Below, piece by piece: positions 52,600 through 61,509 of a DNA stretch of 64,000 bases; positions within the stretch are counted from its first letter, which is position 1; the number at the start of each line of letters is the position of its first letter. The stretch comes from an uncultured Roseiflexaceae bacterium (lineage in GTDB: Bacteria > Chloroflexota > Chloroflexia > Chloroflexales > Roseiflexaceae). A program made the translations under genes and the position numbers. A model generated the notes under the pieces. That model did no database searches, had not been told where the DNA came from, and worked only from the letters and a program-made list of their open reading frames with translations. The stretch lies in assembly GCA_937988885.1 (NCBI GenBank), contig CALKHR010000191.1, forward strand, positions 1 to 64,000, given 5' to 3'.

Positions 52600-54024
52600 C
52601 TACTCCGTTCCGCGCCGCGTACGCCGCAGCACCAGTACCATCACAATCACCACCCCAAGCACGATAACCACGCCACACAGCAGTATTCCGATCAACAACT
52701 GCGAGACACTCACGCCAAACAGATCGGAGGATTCCGATGCTGGCGCGGCCTCAGTGGGAACACTGGTTGGTTGCGGGGCCGCCTGCGTCGGCACGATATG
52801 GGCATCGGTGCGGGTTGGCGGGATCACAATCGCCATCGGCTCATTGCTAATCGGCGGGTAGGTGGGAACGGGCGAAGGCTCCACCGTGGGTGTGGGTGTC
52901 GCCTCGTGCGTGCGCAGGGGCTGCGCGCCGATAGCCGAGCGCCACGCCTGCTCAAAACCATCGAGGTCGAAACCGTACACCTCCTGCAGCGCACGCTCGG
53001 GCGTCGAGCCATCACGCAACGCGCCAAACAACTCCAACAACTTTTCGGAGCCGTAGGTGTTCACCAGGAAATCGACCAAACTGTACGACTGCGCGTACGA
53101 CAGATTCGCCAGATCAGGCTGCTCGGAGAAACCACCGCTGAGCGAGCGCACCGAGATCAGCGTATCTTCCCTGATCGCCGTATCCAAGCGCCGCTGGTTA
53201 GTCGCATCCAAGCTGCCCTCGGCATACATCGCAATGCCCTCGTTCAACCAGGTTGGTACGCTACCCATACACGAGAAGGTCAAATGCCCGATCAGCACGT
53301 GTGTCAACTCGTGGGCCACCGTGCGCCGCCCCCATTCGATCTGATCAGGACTAATCCCGATAATCACGATGTTCTGGGTCGGGTAGGCCAAACCGCCCGT
53401 CCAGCCTGGCTCGTACAGCACGGCGTCGCGCATATCCTCGGTATTCGCGTAGATGTACATATTGGTGGGCGTATCCAGCGTCATGCCCATATCGCGTTCG
53501 AGCAGCGCCAGACCATCGCTCGCCGCCTGCAGCAGGTCGTTGGCGTAGGCGCGCGAGCCTTGGTACCAGTGCAGGGTGACCATGCCCTCCGTCACGCTCT
53601 GCCAATTGTGCTGATCATCGAGCCAAGTCAGCGTCTGCTCGGGCGACAAGAACTCACTGCCCGTCGCATCGGTCACGCGCCAGCGATACCACAGCGACGA
53701 TCCCGGTGGCTCCGAGCCGGACTGCAACATCTCCCAGGTCCAACTCACCTCGACCGTATTTGCTGGCGTGAAGCTTGGGAATGCCTTGGCGACCACCTCG
53801 GCGCACGACAAGCCCGCCACTCCATACTCCAACACCACCCGTGTGATCTGCTGTTCGCCGCTGATCTTGGCCCGAAACGTGATGCGCTCGGGGAACTCCA
53901 GTTTGGCGTCGGTGCTCTCGATCCGGATATTTGCGGTTTGTGCCCTAGCCGACAAAGGCGGCGCGCCACCACAGAGCAGGAGCAATAACGCGATCACCAC
54001 AAAACGAGCAAAACGATAGTGCAT
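52600..54024 (-). CDS. Membrane-anchored peptidase-MA-like gluzincin
   Basis: A 474-residue protein: signal peptide (FVVIALLLLLCGGAPPLSARA), an N-terminal beta domain (about 30-140), a gluzincin metalloprotease domain with H238-E-L-T-H242 and downstream E262 (WLNEGIAMY), a Pro/Thr-rich linker (about 365-440) and a C-terminal membrane helix followed by RRTRR. So the catalytic domain faces outside. Probably releases or trims peptides that the adjacent binding lipoprotein captures; that pairing is inferred. Confidence 0.88.
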   Translation of the reverse strand: MHYRFARFVVIALLLLLCGGAPPLSARAQTANIRIESTDAKLEFPERITFRAKISGEQQITRVVLEYGVAGLSCAEVVAKAFPSFTPANTVEVSWTWEMLQSGSEPPGSSLWYRWRVTDATGSEFLSPEQTLTWLDDQHNWQSVTEGMVTLHWYQGSRAYANDLLQAASDGLALLERDMGMTLDTPTNMYIYANTEDMRDAVLYEPGWTGGLAYPTQNIVIIGISPDQIEWGRRTVAHELTHVLIGHLTFSCMGSVPTWLNEGIAMYAEGSLDATNQRRLDTAIREDTLISVRSLSGGFSEQPDLANLSYAQSYSLVDFLVNTYGSEKLLELFGALRDGSTPERALQEVYGFDLDGFEQAWRSAIGAQPLRTHEATPTPTVEPSPVPTYPPISNEPMAIVIPPTRTDAHIVPTQAAPQPTSVPTEAAPASESSDLFGVSVSQLLIGILLCGVVIVLGVVIVMVLVLRRTRRGTE

Positions 54025-54146
54025 AGATTGTTGTACCTTTTGTTTAACGCAACGCACCAACAGACATCGCGCTGAATTCATTCATTATAAAAGCAGCGAC
54101 CGTTATCTAGCTTAACGATCTATAAGCAATCAAAGTTCCACATAAA

Positions 54147-54176
54147 AACGAGGCTCTGCGTTCACAGAACCTCGTT
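54147..54176 (-). terminator. Terminator of the aminotransferase gene
   Basis: 12-bp stem AACGAGGCTCTG/CAGAACCTCGTT with a 6-base loop and one mismatch, 29 bases after the stop at 54206. Confidence 0.7.
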
Positions 54177-54205
54177 ATCACCCAACGCCTTGTTTATCAC
54201 TGCGG

Positions 54206-55540
54206 CTACACCAGCAGATGCGGGTAGCGCTCGGCGACGTAGGGCTTGAGCGTGTGCAGCACCCCATTGAAGATACCGATCGCTGTCGTAATATCGCTCT
54301 CGGTCATAACCGTCGAAATATTGTACTCACCGCGCGCCGCCGCAAACAAGCCCCGATTCATCAACTCCAGATGCAGCAGCAACGGCAAATCGCCAGCGGC
54401 GCGATGCGCGGCCTCGATCTCGTCCATATTCGTCAGCGGGCCGTTGCCCCAATGCACCTGCACCAACGAGCCGACCGACGTTGTGCGCCCCGCGATGCCA
54501 ACTTCGGCGAACGCCTCATCGAAGCCCTTCGCCAACTCGGCACCCAACGCATTGATACGCGCGATCGCCGCCGAATCGAGCAGGCGCAGGCTCGCCAAAC
54601 CCGCCGCCATCGTCACGCTATGGCCGTTGAATGTGCCCGAGTGTGCGAGCGAGCCCGGCTGCGCTGGGTCGAACAGCTCCATAATCTCTCGTTTGCCGCC
54701 GAACGCGCCCACCGCATACCCGCCGCCGATGATCTTGCCCATCGCCGTGAGATCGGGCAGCACACCCACCTGCTGCTGATACCCACCCTCGTGCAAGCGC
54801 AACGTCACCACTTCGTCGAAGATCAGCAAAACCTGGTATTGATCGGCCAAATCGCGCAATCCCTGCAAATAACCGGGCTTCGGCAGCGGCAGGCCGCCAG
54901 CATTCGGCACCGGCTCCACAATGATCGCCGCGATCGAATCGCTGTAATCGCGCAGCAACGCCTCGGTGGCCTCCAGATCGTTGAAGGGCACCGTGTAGAG
55001 GTCCTGGCGCAGCCCCGCAGGAATGCCACGATCCGCATCGGGATCGGCGGAGGCTGCGGCGACATCGTGCGAGCCGTGGTACGAGCCACGCATCTTAATG
55101 ATGCCACTGCGACCAGTGTAGGCTCGCGCAGCACGCAATACCAGCATCGTCGCCTCGGTACCCGAATTGGTGAAACGCACCATCTCGACGCTCGGCACGC
55201 GCGAGCAGAGCACTTCGGCCAACTCCACCTGCCCCATCATCGGCGAGGCGTAGACGGCACCGTTCGGCAGTTGCCCGCGGGCAGCCGCGATCAGCTCGGG
55301 GTGCGCGTGGCCGTGGACCAACGACGTGTAATTATTCAAGAAATCGAGATACTGGTTGCCATCAAGATCGGTGAGGATCGCGCCAAATCCCGACACCATA
55401 TAAGCGGGGTACGGCTTGTAGAAGGTGCCAGTGCGAGTATCGCCGCCGGGCAACACACGCCGCGCCCGCTGGGTGTAAAGTTGCGATTTGCTCGTACGCT
55501 CACGATACCGAGCAACGATCTGTTCAGGGATCAAGCTCAT
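54206..55540 (-). CDS. Class III PLP aminotransferase, glutamate-1-semialdehyde aminomutase-like
   Basis: A 444-residue fold type I PLP enzyme. FTNSGTEATMLVLRAARAYTG is the cofactor-phosphate loop, IIVEPVPNAGG and LLIFDEVVT hold the PLP-ring Asp, and MGKIIGGGYAVGAFGG holds the Schiff-base Lys. Closest in type to HemL-like aminomutases/aminotransferases, but the stand-alone location away from haem genes suggests another amino substrate. The amine acceptor is unknown. Confidence 0.9.
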   Translation of the reverse strand: MSLIPEQIVARYRERTSKSQLYTQRARRVLPGGDTRTGTFYKPYPAYMVSGFGAILTDLDGNQYLDFLNNYTSLVHGHAHPELIAAARGQLPNGAVYASPMMGQVELAEVLCSRVPSVEMVRFTNSGTEATMLVLRAARAYTGRSGIIKMRGSYHGSHDVAAASADPDADRGIPAGLRQDLYTVPFNDLEATEALLRDYSDSIAAIIVEPVPNAGGLPLPKPGYLQGLRDLADQYQVLLIFDEVVTLRLHEGGYQQQVGVLPDLTAMGKIIGGGYAVGAFGGKREIMELFDPAQPGSLAHSGTFNGHSVTMAAGLASLRLLDSAAIARINALGAELAKGFDEAFAEVGIAGRTTSVGSLVQVHWGNGPLTNMDEIEAAHRAAGDLPLLLHLELMNRGLFAAARGEYNISTVMTESDITTAIGIFNGVLHTLKPYVAERYPHLLV

Positions 55541-55614
55541 TGTTGCTGCGCCTTTAGCTCAACGAATACAAGAACTTCCTGGTTCAGAATGGCAGAGAAT
55601 CGATTGTAGGATAC

Positions 55615-55833
55615 CTAGGGGGCTTGAATGTATTTAGTCAGTCGGTCGGGATCTAAGTACAACTCCACGTAACCGCATGTGAGGCAGGCACGCGCTCGAT
55701 GCAGATGCACTTTGGGGTCAAGACTCCACAACGATGGGCGTTTGTCTTTATCGGATGTATAAAAAATCGAGGACTCGAGTTGCCCTTCATCCATCGGGCC
55801 TCCGCATTTGGGGCAAGATGGCGATTCCGACAT
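55615..55833 (-). CDS. Small zinc-ribbon protein (PF20097-like)
   Basis: A 72-residue protein with CPKCGG (about 7-12) and CLTCGY (about 49-54), forming a zinc ribbon. Function unknown. AGAGGA precedes the ATG. Confidence 0.78.
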   Translation of the reverse strand: MSESPSCPKCGGPMDEGQLESSIFYTSDKDKRPSLWSLDPKVHLHRARACLTCGYVELYLDPDRLTKYIQAP

Positions 55834-55879
55834 AGCGAATATCCTCTCTTTTGCAAGATGTGCTTGACAAGGGCTTGGT

Positions 55880-57469
55880 CTACACAGCTAGCGGCAGAGT
55901 GACAGTGAACGTGCTTCCCTGGCCCTCAACGCTGTCGATATCGATTCGGCCACCGTGCAGATCGATGATCTCCTTCACCACAAACAAGCCCACACCAATA
56001 CCACTGATCTGTTGTGCAAGCACATTATCGGCTCGATAAAATCGCTGGAACAGTTGCGGTATCGCATGACTCGGGATACCGATGCCATGATCGCAGATAT
56101 GCACCTGAACGTGCGAATCGTTCTGCTCAATTTCCATAACGATCAAACCGCCGTAAGGGCTATATTTTACAGCATTTTGTAGCAAATTTTGGAACACTTG
56201 CTCAAGCCGGAGTTCATCGCCCTCTACAAACACCTGCGTATCGGGTGCTTCTAGCTGAATCTCATGCTGCTCAAACATCGATTGGATATCGTTGACCACC
56301 CGATGCGCCAACGCCACCACATCGAGGCGGTTACGCTCGATACTCAGTTGGCCAGTCTCGATGCGCGACACGTCCAACAACGCCGCAACCATTCGGTTCA
56401 GGCGTATCGACTGCGACACGATCACATCGAGCGTGCGGCTATCGCGGGCGTTCAGCGATTGCTCGCGTTGGGCGCGGCGCTGTAGGATCTGCGCATTGCC
56501 AAGGATCGTCGTCAGGGGTGTCTTCAGTTCGTGCGATGCGATCGAAAGGAACGTATCGCGGATATGGATGGCTTCCTGGGCTTCGCGGTAGATCTGGGCG
56601 TTGCGAATACCGATCGCTGCCTGCGTAGCCAGCATGAGCGCCTTGCGATGGTTAAACTTGCTGAGGGCGTGCGGCTGATCCGATTCGATCAGTAACGCGC
56701 CGATCACACTCTGCTCGGCGATCAGCGGTGTCGCGATCAAACAGCGACTGTAGGGATCGAGCGGGATCACCTCGGGGCGCGCATTCAGATCGGCCACAAA
56801 CAACGGTTGACTGGAGCGAATCACCACCTGCGCGGGACTATTGTTCAGATTCACGCGGGAGTTGTCGAGCGTTTCGATCGGGCGATTGCTCGCCTCGATC
56901 CTGACTTGTTCGCCATAACATAGCGCTACAGCAACCGTGGTGGCTCGAAACAGCGAAGCAGTAATATCGACCACTCGCTGCAGGCAATCCTGCATTTTCA
57001 GCGACAGGATGCCTTGGCTTACCTCGTGAATAGCCTCCATCGCCGCGATCTGACGGCGCAAAATGCGCTCGCGGGCCTCGCGCTCGGTCACATCCTCGAT
57101 CACCGTGATGGTGCCGACGATCCGATCGCCAATGCGGAGCGGAGCGATCTGCGCGCTCTGCTGCATCTGCCCAAACTCCGACTGGGAATCATCGGCCGGC
57201 ATGGGGAGCAAATAGTGATGCAAGCGCTGCGCCAACACCGTCACATGGCCTTCGAGGGCCTGATAATACCACGCATCAAGATGGCGCGTTACCAGTTCGG
57301 GGTAGATTTCAAACACCTGCCGACCAACGACCTCAGAGGCTTTATAGCCGCTATGTATTTCGAGCCAGTTGTTCCAGCCACAAATACGAAGGTCGGTATC
57401 AGTGGTCAGGATGCCCTGTGATGTTGAATCGTTTAGCCACTGAAGCGTAGCATAGGCAAGATCGTTCAT
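55880..57469 (-). CDS. Cytoplasmic PAS/GAF sensor histidine kinase
   Basis: A 529-residue kinase without membrane helices: an N-terminal PAS domain (about 10-130), a GAF domain (about 150-290; ATPLIAEQSVIGALLIESDQ), HisKA with phospho-His in IASHELKTPLTTILGNAQ, then HATPase (VFQNLLQNAVKYSPYGGLIV, CDHGIGIPSHAIPQLFQRFY, GIGVGLFVVKEIIDLHGG). Soluble ligand or redox sensing is inferred. No receiver or adjacent regulator; the CheY-like protein at 38633 is one possible partner. Confidence 0.93.
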   Translation of the reverse strand: MNDLAYATLQWLNDSTSQGILTTDTDLRICGWNNWLEIHSGYKASEVVGRQVFEIYPELVTRHLDAWYYQALEGHVTVLAQRLHHYLLPMPADDSQSEFGQMQQSAQIAPLRIGDRIVGTITVIEDVTEREARERILRRQIAAMEAIHEVSQGILSLKMQDCLQRVVDITASLFRATTVAVALCYGEQVRIEASNRPIETLDNSRVNLNNSPAQVVIRSSQPLFVADLNARPEVIPLDPYSRCLIATPLIAEQSVIGALLIESDQPHALSKFNHRKALMLATQAAIGIRNAQIYREAQEAIHIRDTFLSIASHELKTPLTTILGNAQILQRRAQREQSLNARDSRTLDVIVSQSIRLNRMVAALLDVSRIETGQLSIERNRLDVVALAHRVVNDIQSMFEQHEIQLEAPDTQVFVEGDELRLEQVFQNLLQNAVKYSPYGGLIVMEIEQNDSHVQVHICDHGIGIPSHAIPQLFQRFYRADNVLAQQISGIGVGLFVVKEIIDLHGGRIDIDSVEGQGSTFTVTLPLAV

Positions 57470-57770
57470 GCTGTTTTGTCACATCCACTTACTGTTACTT
57501 GCTTGAATTGATACCTCTTTAACCGAGCGATCAACTTAAACAAGCGTAAATAAAGGCAATGTTGCGTATTCTCTTTAAAGTCGATATCTGGATCAAGTAT
57601 TTCAAGAGCATTATACCGACTCTACGAGCAGCTTGGGATACATTCTGTGTTAAAAAGAGATTATAATGTCCTCTTTATATCACCGAAACCTTCATCTGCC
57701 AACTGAATTGCGAAACCTTCTTACGAATCAACGAAATTCACCCGAATATTGCCTATCAACGAAGAGTATG
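57470..57770. other. AT-rich gap, nothing recognised
   Basis: About 300 bases between the histidine kinase start and the CheC-like stop. It is AT-rich. A frame on the minus strand (57721-58236) overlaps the CheC-like gene out of frame and is judged to be spurious. Confidence 0.4.
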
Positions 57771-58367
57771 TTACTTGATCGCTTGAGTAACAAATTGTAG
57801 TGGGCTGAGAGCGCACACAAGCACAAGAAACATGCAAAACGTCAACGTACCTTGGCGAAACAGGATCGTAGCCAGCAATGCTTGGTGCTCTCTGTGGGTC
57901 GTCAAGATGGAGTGAAGCAAAGCCTTTTGAGAATCCACATACAAATGTGGCATGCTTGAAGGTGAGGTACGTTTCAGGAGGTCTCTCAACACTCCCAAGG
58001 TAATATTCAATGCCATATTCCCCATCTCGCACAACACCTCGCGGGCCGATTGATCGAGTTGGAGAAAATGCATCCGAACTCCGCTCAAGGCACTCGTTAA
58101 TTGTAACGCATTCGTATAGCTTAACAACCAAAAACCTTCGCCCCAAATCGCCCCTGCAAACGATTGACGAATAGTCGCGATCTGTGATTCCTGCACATTC
58201 TGATTCAGCGTGAGCTCCAAGTGTGGGAGCGTACACAGCTCAAGATTCATGACATCGAGAGAAATAGGCAGAGGCATCAGATCCGACAAAGACTTCGCAC
58301 CCTGGGCGAAAGCATCACGAAGCAAGGCTAAAAGCGTCTCCATTTGTTGCTCCATGTGAATCATCAA
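57771..58367 (-). CDS. CheC/CheX-like phosphatase-family protein
   Basis: A 198-residue protein with a CheC/CheX-type signature CEMGNMALNITLGVL (about 112-126), i.e. the E-x-x-N motif of these CheY-P phosphatases. It also has SLDVMNLELCTLPHLELTLN and FAGAIWGEGFWLLS. The start at 58367 follows GGAG. No chemotaxis genes are nearby. It lies just upstream of a histidine kinase gene on the same strand, so it may act on that kinase's phospho-receiver. Only one helix motif is visible, as in CheX. Confidence 0.6.
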   Translation of the reverse strand: MMIHMEQQMETLLALLRDAFAQGAKSLSDLMPLPISLDVMNLELCTLPHLELTLNQNVQESQIATIRQSFAGAIWGEGFWLLSYTNALQLTSALSGVRMHFLQLDQSAREVLCEMGNMALNITLGVLRDLLKRTSPSSMPHLYVDSQKALLHSILTTHREHQALLATILFRQGTLTFCMFLVLVCALSPLQFVTQAIK

Positions 58368-58735
58368 TGCTTCTCCAATGGATGCAAGGCATTACACCGA
58401 ACATTTCCTTGCAGGGCAAGCGCTGGTTTATCGCAATGGAGCAATATATATTTCTAATCTGGAAGATTCATGAAAGCCAATGACATGCCAATTAGTGTGG
58501 AATACAATAGAAGCAAAACGAATCAATGAATAAAAACAGTATCAAGAAACGTGCCAGAATCATGCAAATTATGCTGCAAAAGCTATAAAAACAGTATTAA
58601 AAAAGCCATCTTCAATGAGCTGTGACGAGGGCAGAGGCATCGCTTTATAGTGTGCTATACTGTGCTATTGTTTGCCAAGAAAAGCAACCCGTCCACGTTC
58701 CATACGCACAGTTCCGAGCATAGTGGAGTTCGCCG
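58368..58735. other. AT-rich divergent gap
   Basis: 368 bases between the divergent CheC-like and helicase genes. It contains the near-tandem TGTGCTATACTGTGCTATTG at about 58651-58670, part of which may be promoter sequence. No gene recognised. Confidence 0.4.
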
Positions 58736-60451
58736 ATGGAGCAAGCTAATGCCTACAATCCCAGTAATCCGCTGATTGTCCAGGGCGATCGAACGTTACT
58801 GCTCGAAACCCAAAATCCGCATTTTGATGCCGCTCGCGATGCCATCGCGCCCTTCGCCGAGCTAGAGAAAAGCCCCGAATACATTCATACCTACCGCATC
58901 TCGCCGCTCTCGTTGTGGAACGCCGCTGCCACTGGCCTGCTCCCCGATGAGATGGTCAGTCGGCTGCAAAAGTTTGCAAAGTATCCCCTGCCCAACAATA
59001 TCATCGCCGATATTCACGAACTAGCGGGACGCTGGGGCCGCTTGCAACTTCGGATGGAGGATGGCGAGTTGCGCCTGTTCAGTCACGAGAGCGCGCTGCT
59101 CACCGAGTTGTCGCGCAACCGCTCCATCGCGCCGTTGCTGGGCAAGAAGCTGAGCGCGACCGTCTACAGCGTGCCGAGCTCTAATCGTGGTCTGCTCAAG
59201 CAGGCGCTGATCGCGGTTGGCTGGCCCGCCGAGGACTTGGCGGGCTACACCGAGGGCGAGTCGTTCCCGATCAAGCTGCGCGATACCTTTCAGGTTCGCG
59301 ATTATCAGCGCGAGGCCGCCGAAGCCTTCTACGCGGGTGGCGATGTGCGCGGCGGCTCGGGCGTGGTGGTGCTGCCGCCGGGCGCCGGTAAAACGATCGT
59401 GGGCATCACGGCGATGTCGTTGGTCGGCCAATCGACGCTGATCCTCACCACGAACCGTACATCTGTCACGCAATGGCAGCGTGAGCTGCTCCAGCGCACC
59501 GATATCGCCCCCGAACATATCGCCGAATATTCGAGCGAGCGCAAAGCCATCGCGCCGATCACGATCTCGACGTATCAGATGTTGACGTACCGACCGGAGA
59601 AGGATGGCGAGTTCAAGCACTTGGGGCTGTTCTCCGAGCGCGAGTGGGGTTTGATCGTGTACGACGAGGTGCACCTGCTGCCCGCGCCGATCTTCCGCGC
59701 CACCGCCGAGATCCAAGCCAAACGGCGGTTGGGCCTCACGGCGACCTTGATCCGCGAGGATGGCCGCGAGGGCGATGTGTTCTCGCTGATCGGCCCGAAG
59801 AAGTACGATGTGCCCTGGCGCGACTTGGAGCAACGCGGCTGGATCGCCGAGGCCGCCTGCACCGAGGTGCGCGTCAGCCTACCCGACGAGCAGCGCATGG
59901 AGTACGCCCTGGCCGAGCCGCGCGACAAGTACCGCATCGCCGCCGAGAATCCCCGCAAGTTGCCGTTGCTGCGGGCGATCATGGAGCGCCACCCCGAGGC
60001 GCCCACCTTGATCATCGGCCAGTACATCGAGCAGTTGCAGTACATCGCCGATAATCTGGGTGTGCCGTTGATCAGCGGCAAGACGCCGCAGCGCGAGCGC
60101 CAAAAGCTGTTCGACGCCTTCCGCAACGGTGAGCCGATCGGCCTCGCCAATCGCCCGCTGCTGGTGCTCTCCAAGGTCGGCAACTTCGCGCTCGACCTGC
60201 CCGACGCGGCGTTGCTCGTGCAGGTGTCGGGCACCTTCGGCTCGCGTCAGGAGGAGGCCCAACGCCTCGGACGGGTGCTGCGCCCCAAGAGCGACGGCAC
60301 TCAGGCGCACTTCTACACCATCATCACCCGCGACACGCAGGAACTGGACTTCGCCCACAACCGCCAATTGTTCCTGGCCGAGCAGGGCTACTCCTACAGC
60401 ATCCTGGATGCAAGCGAACTTGTGCCCGGTCTGGGGAGCGATCCGAAGTGA
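58736..60451 (+). CDS. XPB-type superfamily 2 DNA helicase
   Basis: A 571-residue SF2 helicase of the XPB/ERCC3 type: an N-terminal damage-recognition-like domain (about 1-180), Walker A VVLPPGAGKT (K219), DEVH box (310-313), LTATL, the RED motif at 340-342 that is characteristic of XPB, and motif VI region GSRQEEAQRLGRVLRPK. Bacterial XPB-like proteins occur in Actinobacteria and Chloroflexi; their role in repair or transcription is not settled. Archaeal XPB partners with the nuclease Bax1, but no such gene is adjacent. RBS GGAG. Confidence 0.93.
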   Translation: MEQANAYNPSNPLIVQGDRTLLLETQNPHFDAARDAIAPFAELEKSPEYIHTYRISPLSLWNAAATGLLPDEMVSRLQKFAKYPLPNNIIADIHELAGRWGRLQLRMEDGELRLFSHESALLTELSRNRSIAPLLGKKLSATVYSVPSSNRGLLKQALIAVGWPAEDLAGYTEGESFPIKLRDTFQVRDYQREAAEAFYAGGDVRGGSGVVVLPPGAGKTIVGITAMSLVGQSTLILTTNRTSVTQWQRELLQRTDIAPEHIAEYSSERKAIAPITISTYQMLTYRPEKDGEFKHLGLFSEREWGLIVYDEVHLLPAPIFRATAEIQAKRRLGLTATLIREDGREGDVFSLIGPKKYDVPWRDLEQRGWIAEAACTEVRVSLPDEQRMEYALAEPRDKYRIAAENPRKLPLLRAIMERHPEAPTLIIGQYIEQLQYIADNLGVPLISGKTPQRERQKLFDAFRNGEPIGLANRPLLVLSKVGNFALDLPDAALLVQVSGTFGSRQEEAQRLGRVLRPKSDGTQAHFYTIITRDTQELDFAHNRQLFLAEQGYSYSILDASELVPGLGSDPK

Positions 60452-60544
60452 TGTTGCCTTCGCAGGGCGGTATACCGCACCCGATGAGATAGAGACCATT
60501 AAAACGTCGTTTTAGCCTTCGGCAGAGCGGTATTGCATCTTTTT

Positions 60545-60585
60545 GTGGGTTCGGGGTTCTGCTACGCGCAGAACCCCGAACCCAC
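60545..60585. terminator. Very strong hairpin after the helicase gene
   Basis: Perfect 18-bp stem GTGGGTTCGGGGTTCTGC/GCAGAACCCCGAACCCAC with a 5-base loop. Confidence 0.8.
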
Positions 60586-60728
60586 TTTTCCCGAGAGAGG
60601 TTGGTATCAAATGGTATGTGGAGTGATGTCGTGGGGCAAAACAAGTCTATTCAATGCACAACAATGAGATTCCTCGTCTCGCCTCGCGGCTCGTCGGAAT
60701 TGCAGTGAAAACAACGAAATCATTGAAC

Positions 60729-60788
60729 TGACCTGTCAGGTGCAGCATTTACAGCATTAGGATGCCTTAAATAACACCTGACAGGTCA
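60729..60788. repeat. Inverted repeat with self-palindromic arms
   Basis: Arms TGACCTGTCAGGTG (60729-60742) and CACCTGACAGGTCA (60775-60788) are perfect complements. Each arm also contains the dyad ACCTGTCAGGT or its complement. Purpose unknown; transcription end or repeat family are possibilities. Confidence 0.65.
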
Positions 60789-60880
60789 ACCAATGCTCAA
60801 CATTGAACGCACTGAAATGCAGTATTGCTCGTTGCTTCGCCGGTGAGATCCTTCCCCATTCGCTTCGCTCAGGGCTTCGA

Positions 60881-60946
60881 CCGTTCGAGATAACAGTGCT
60901 TTTCGTTGAATGGGCAAGGGTCAAAAGATTTCCAAAACAGAGCAAT
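60881..60946. repeat. Repeat B, copy 2
   Basis: GTTCGAGATAACAGTGCTTT onward to CCAAAACAGAGCAAT matches 8103-8163 with a few substitutions and an indel. It directly abuts the MITE-like element. Confidence 0.65.
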
Positions 60947-61154
60947 GATACCAAATTCGAAAGATTACTCACACAAACGCTGCGCGAATGTTATGGCGTG
61001 ATCCTCGTTTTCAACTGATACTCACCTCGCTCGAAAAAGGTGATGTCGAGGCGCTGCTACGCGCAGCGCCTCGACATCACAAAAAGAAGAACCTACCTTG
61101 CTGCCGCAGGCTAAAACTCGTTTGATCGTATAACGGTCCAACCGAATTGAGGAT
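60947..61154. mobile_element. MITE-like element, copy 2
   Basis: Second copy of the element at 31916-32127, in the same orientation. It includes the identical hairpin (61041-61079; TGATGTCGAGGCGCTGC arms) and conserved blocks TTCAACTGATACTCAC and CCTTGCTGCCGCAGG. The terminal repeats are more degraded than in copy 1. Confidence 0.72.
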
Positions 61155-61319
61155 CAGAGCATTTCTAACCAGCAGGTAGTGAGTAGAATCTCCTGCGTAT
61201 CGGCATGCAAAAAACGCATACCGACCACCGAACAAGGACCATACCGAGGAACCAAACGATACAGGCATAACAGAGCGGATTCCTTGGGGTCCAGGGGCGA
61301 TAAGCCCCGGCTGGGGTTT

Positions 61320-61346
61320 CCAAAGGGGCCGCGACCGGCCCTTTGG
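61320..61346. repeat. GC-rich imperfect hairpin
   Basis: CCAAAGGGGCCG/CCGGCCCTTTGG stem with a small bulge, next to a second short GGGGCGATAAGCCCC hairpin at about 61304-61318. Part of the gene-free 60452-61509 interval. Confidence 0.5.
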
Positions 61347-61417
61347 GCTTGCGCAGCAGCCTACGCCCTCGTGAGTACGCGCTTACCCGCCGAATGGCGC
61401 ATCCCACGCTCTCGCAA

Positions 61418-61495
61418 GGAAACCCAAACGCTCAAGAGTCGTATAGGACGGAGAGATTCTTCACTCCGTGCTTGCGCACGCCGTTCAGAATGACT
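61418..61495 (-). repeat. Dispersed repeat C, copy 2
   Basis: Inverted copy of the repeat at 18738-18822 (reads GTCATTCTGAACGGCGTGCG onward on the minus strand, with CTTGAGCGTTTGGGTTTCCT). It lies 15 bases beyond the hisE stop and may double as a transcript end. Confidence 0.6.
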
Positions 61496-61509
61496 CGAAC
61501 GATAGCGCA

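Noticed and set aside
51044..52861. 605-codon frame opposite the peptide-binding lipoprotein gene
   Set aside because: Spans the start of one gene and the end of another on the opposite strand and has His/Arg-rich noise; SBP motifs are on the minus strand.
57721..58236. 171-codon frame overlapping the CheC-like gene on the same strand
   Set aside because: Out of frame with the gene having the CheC signature and a good ribosome site; no motif of its own.
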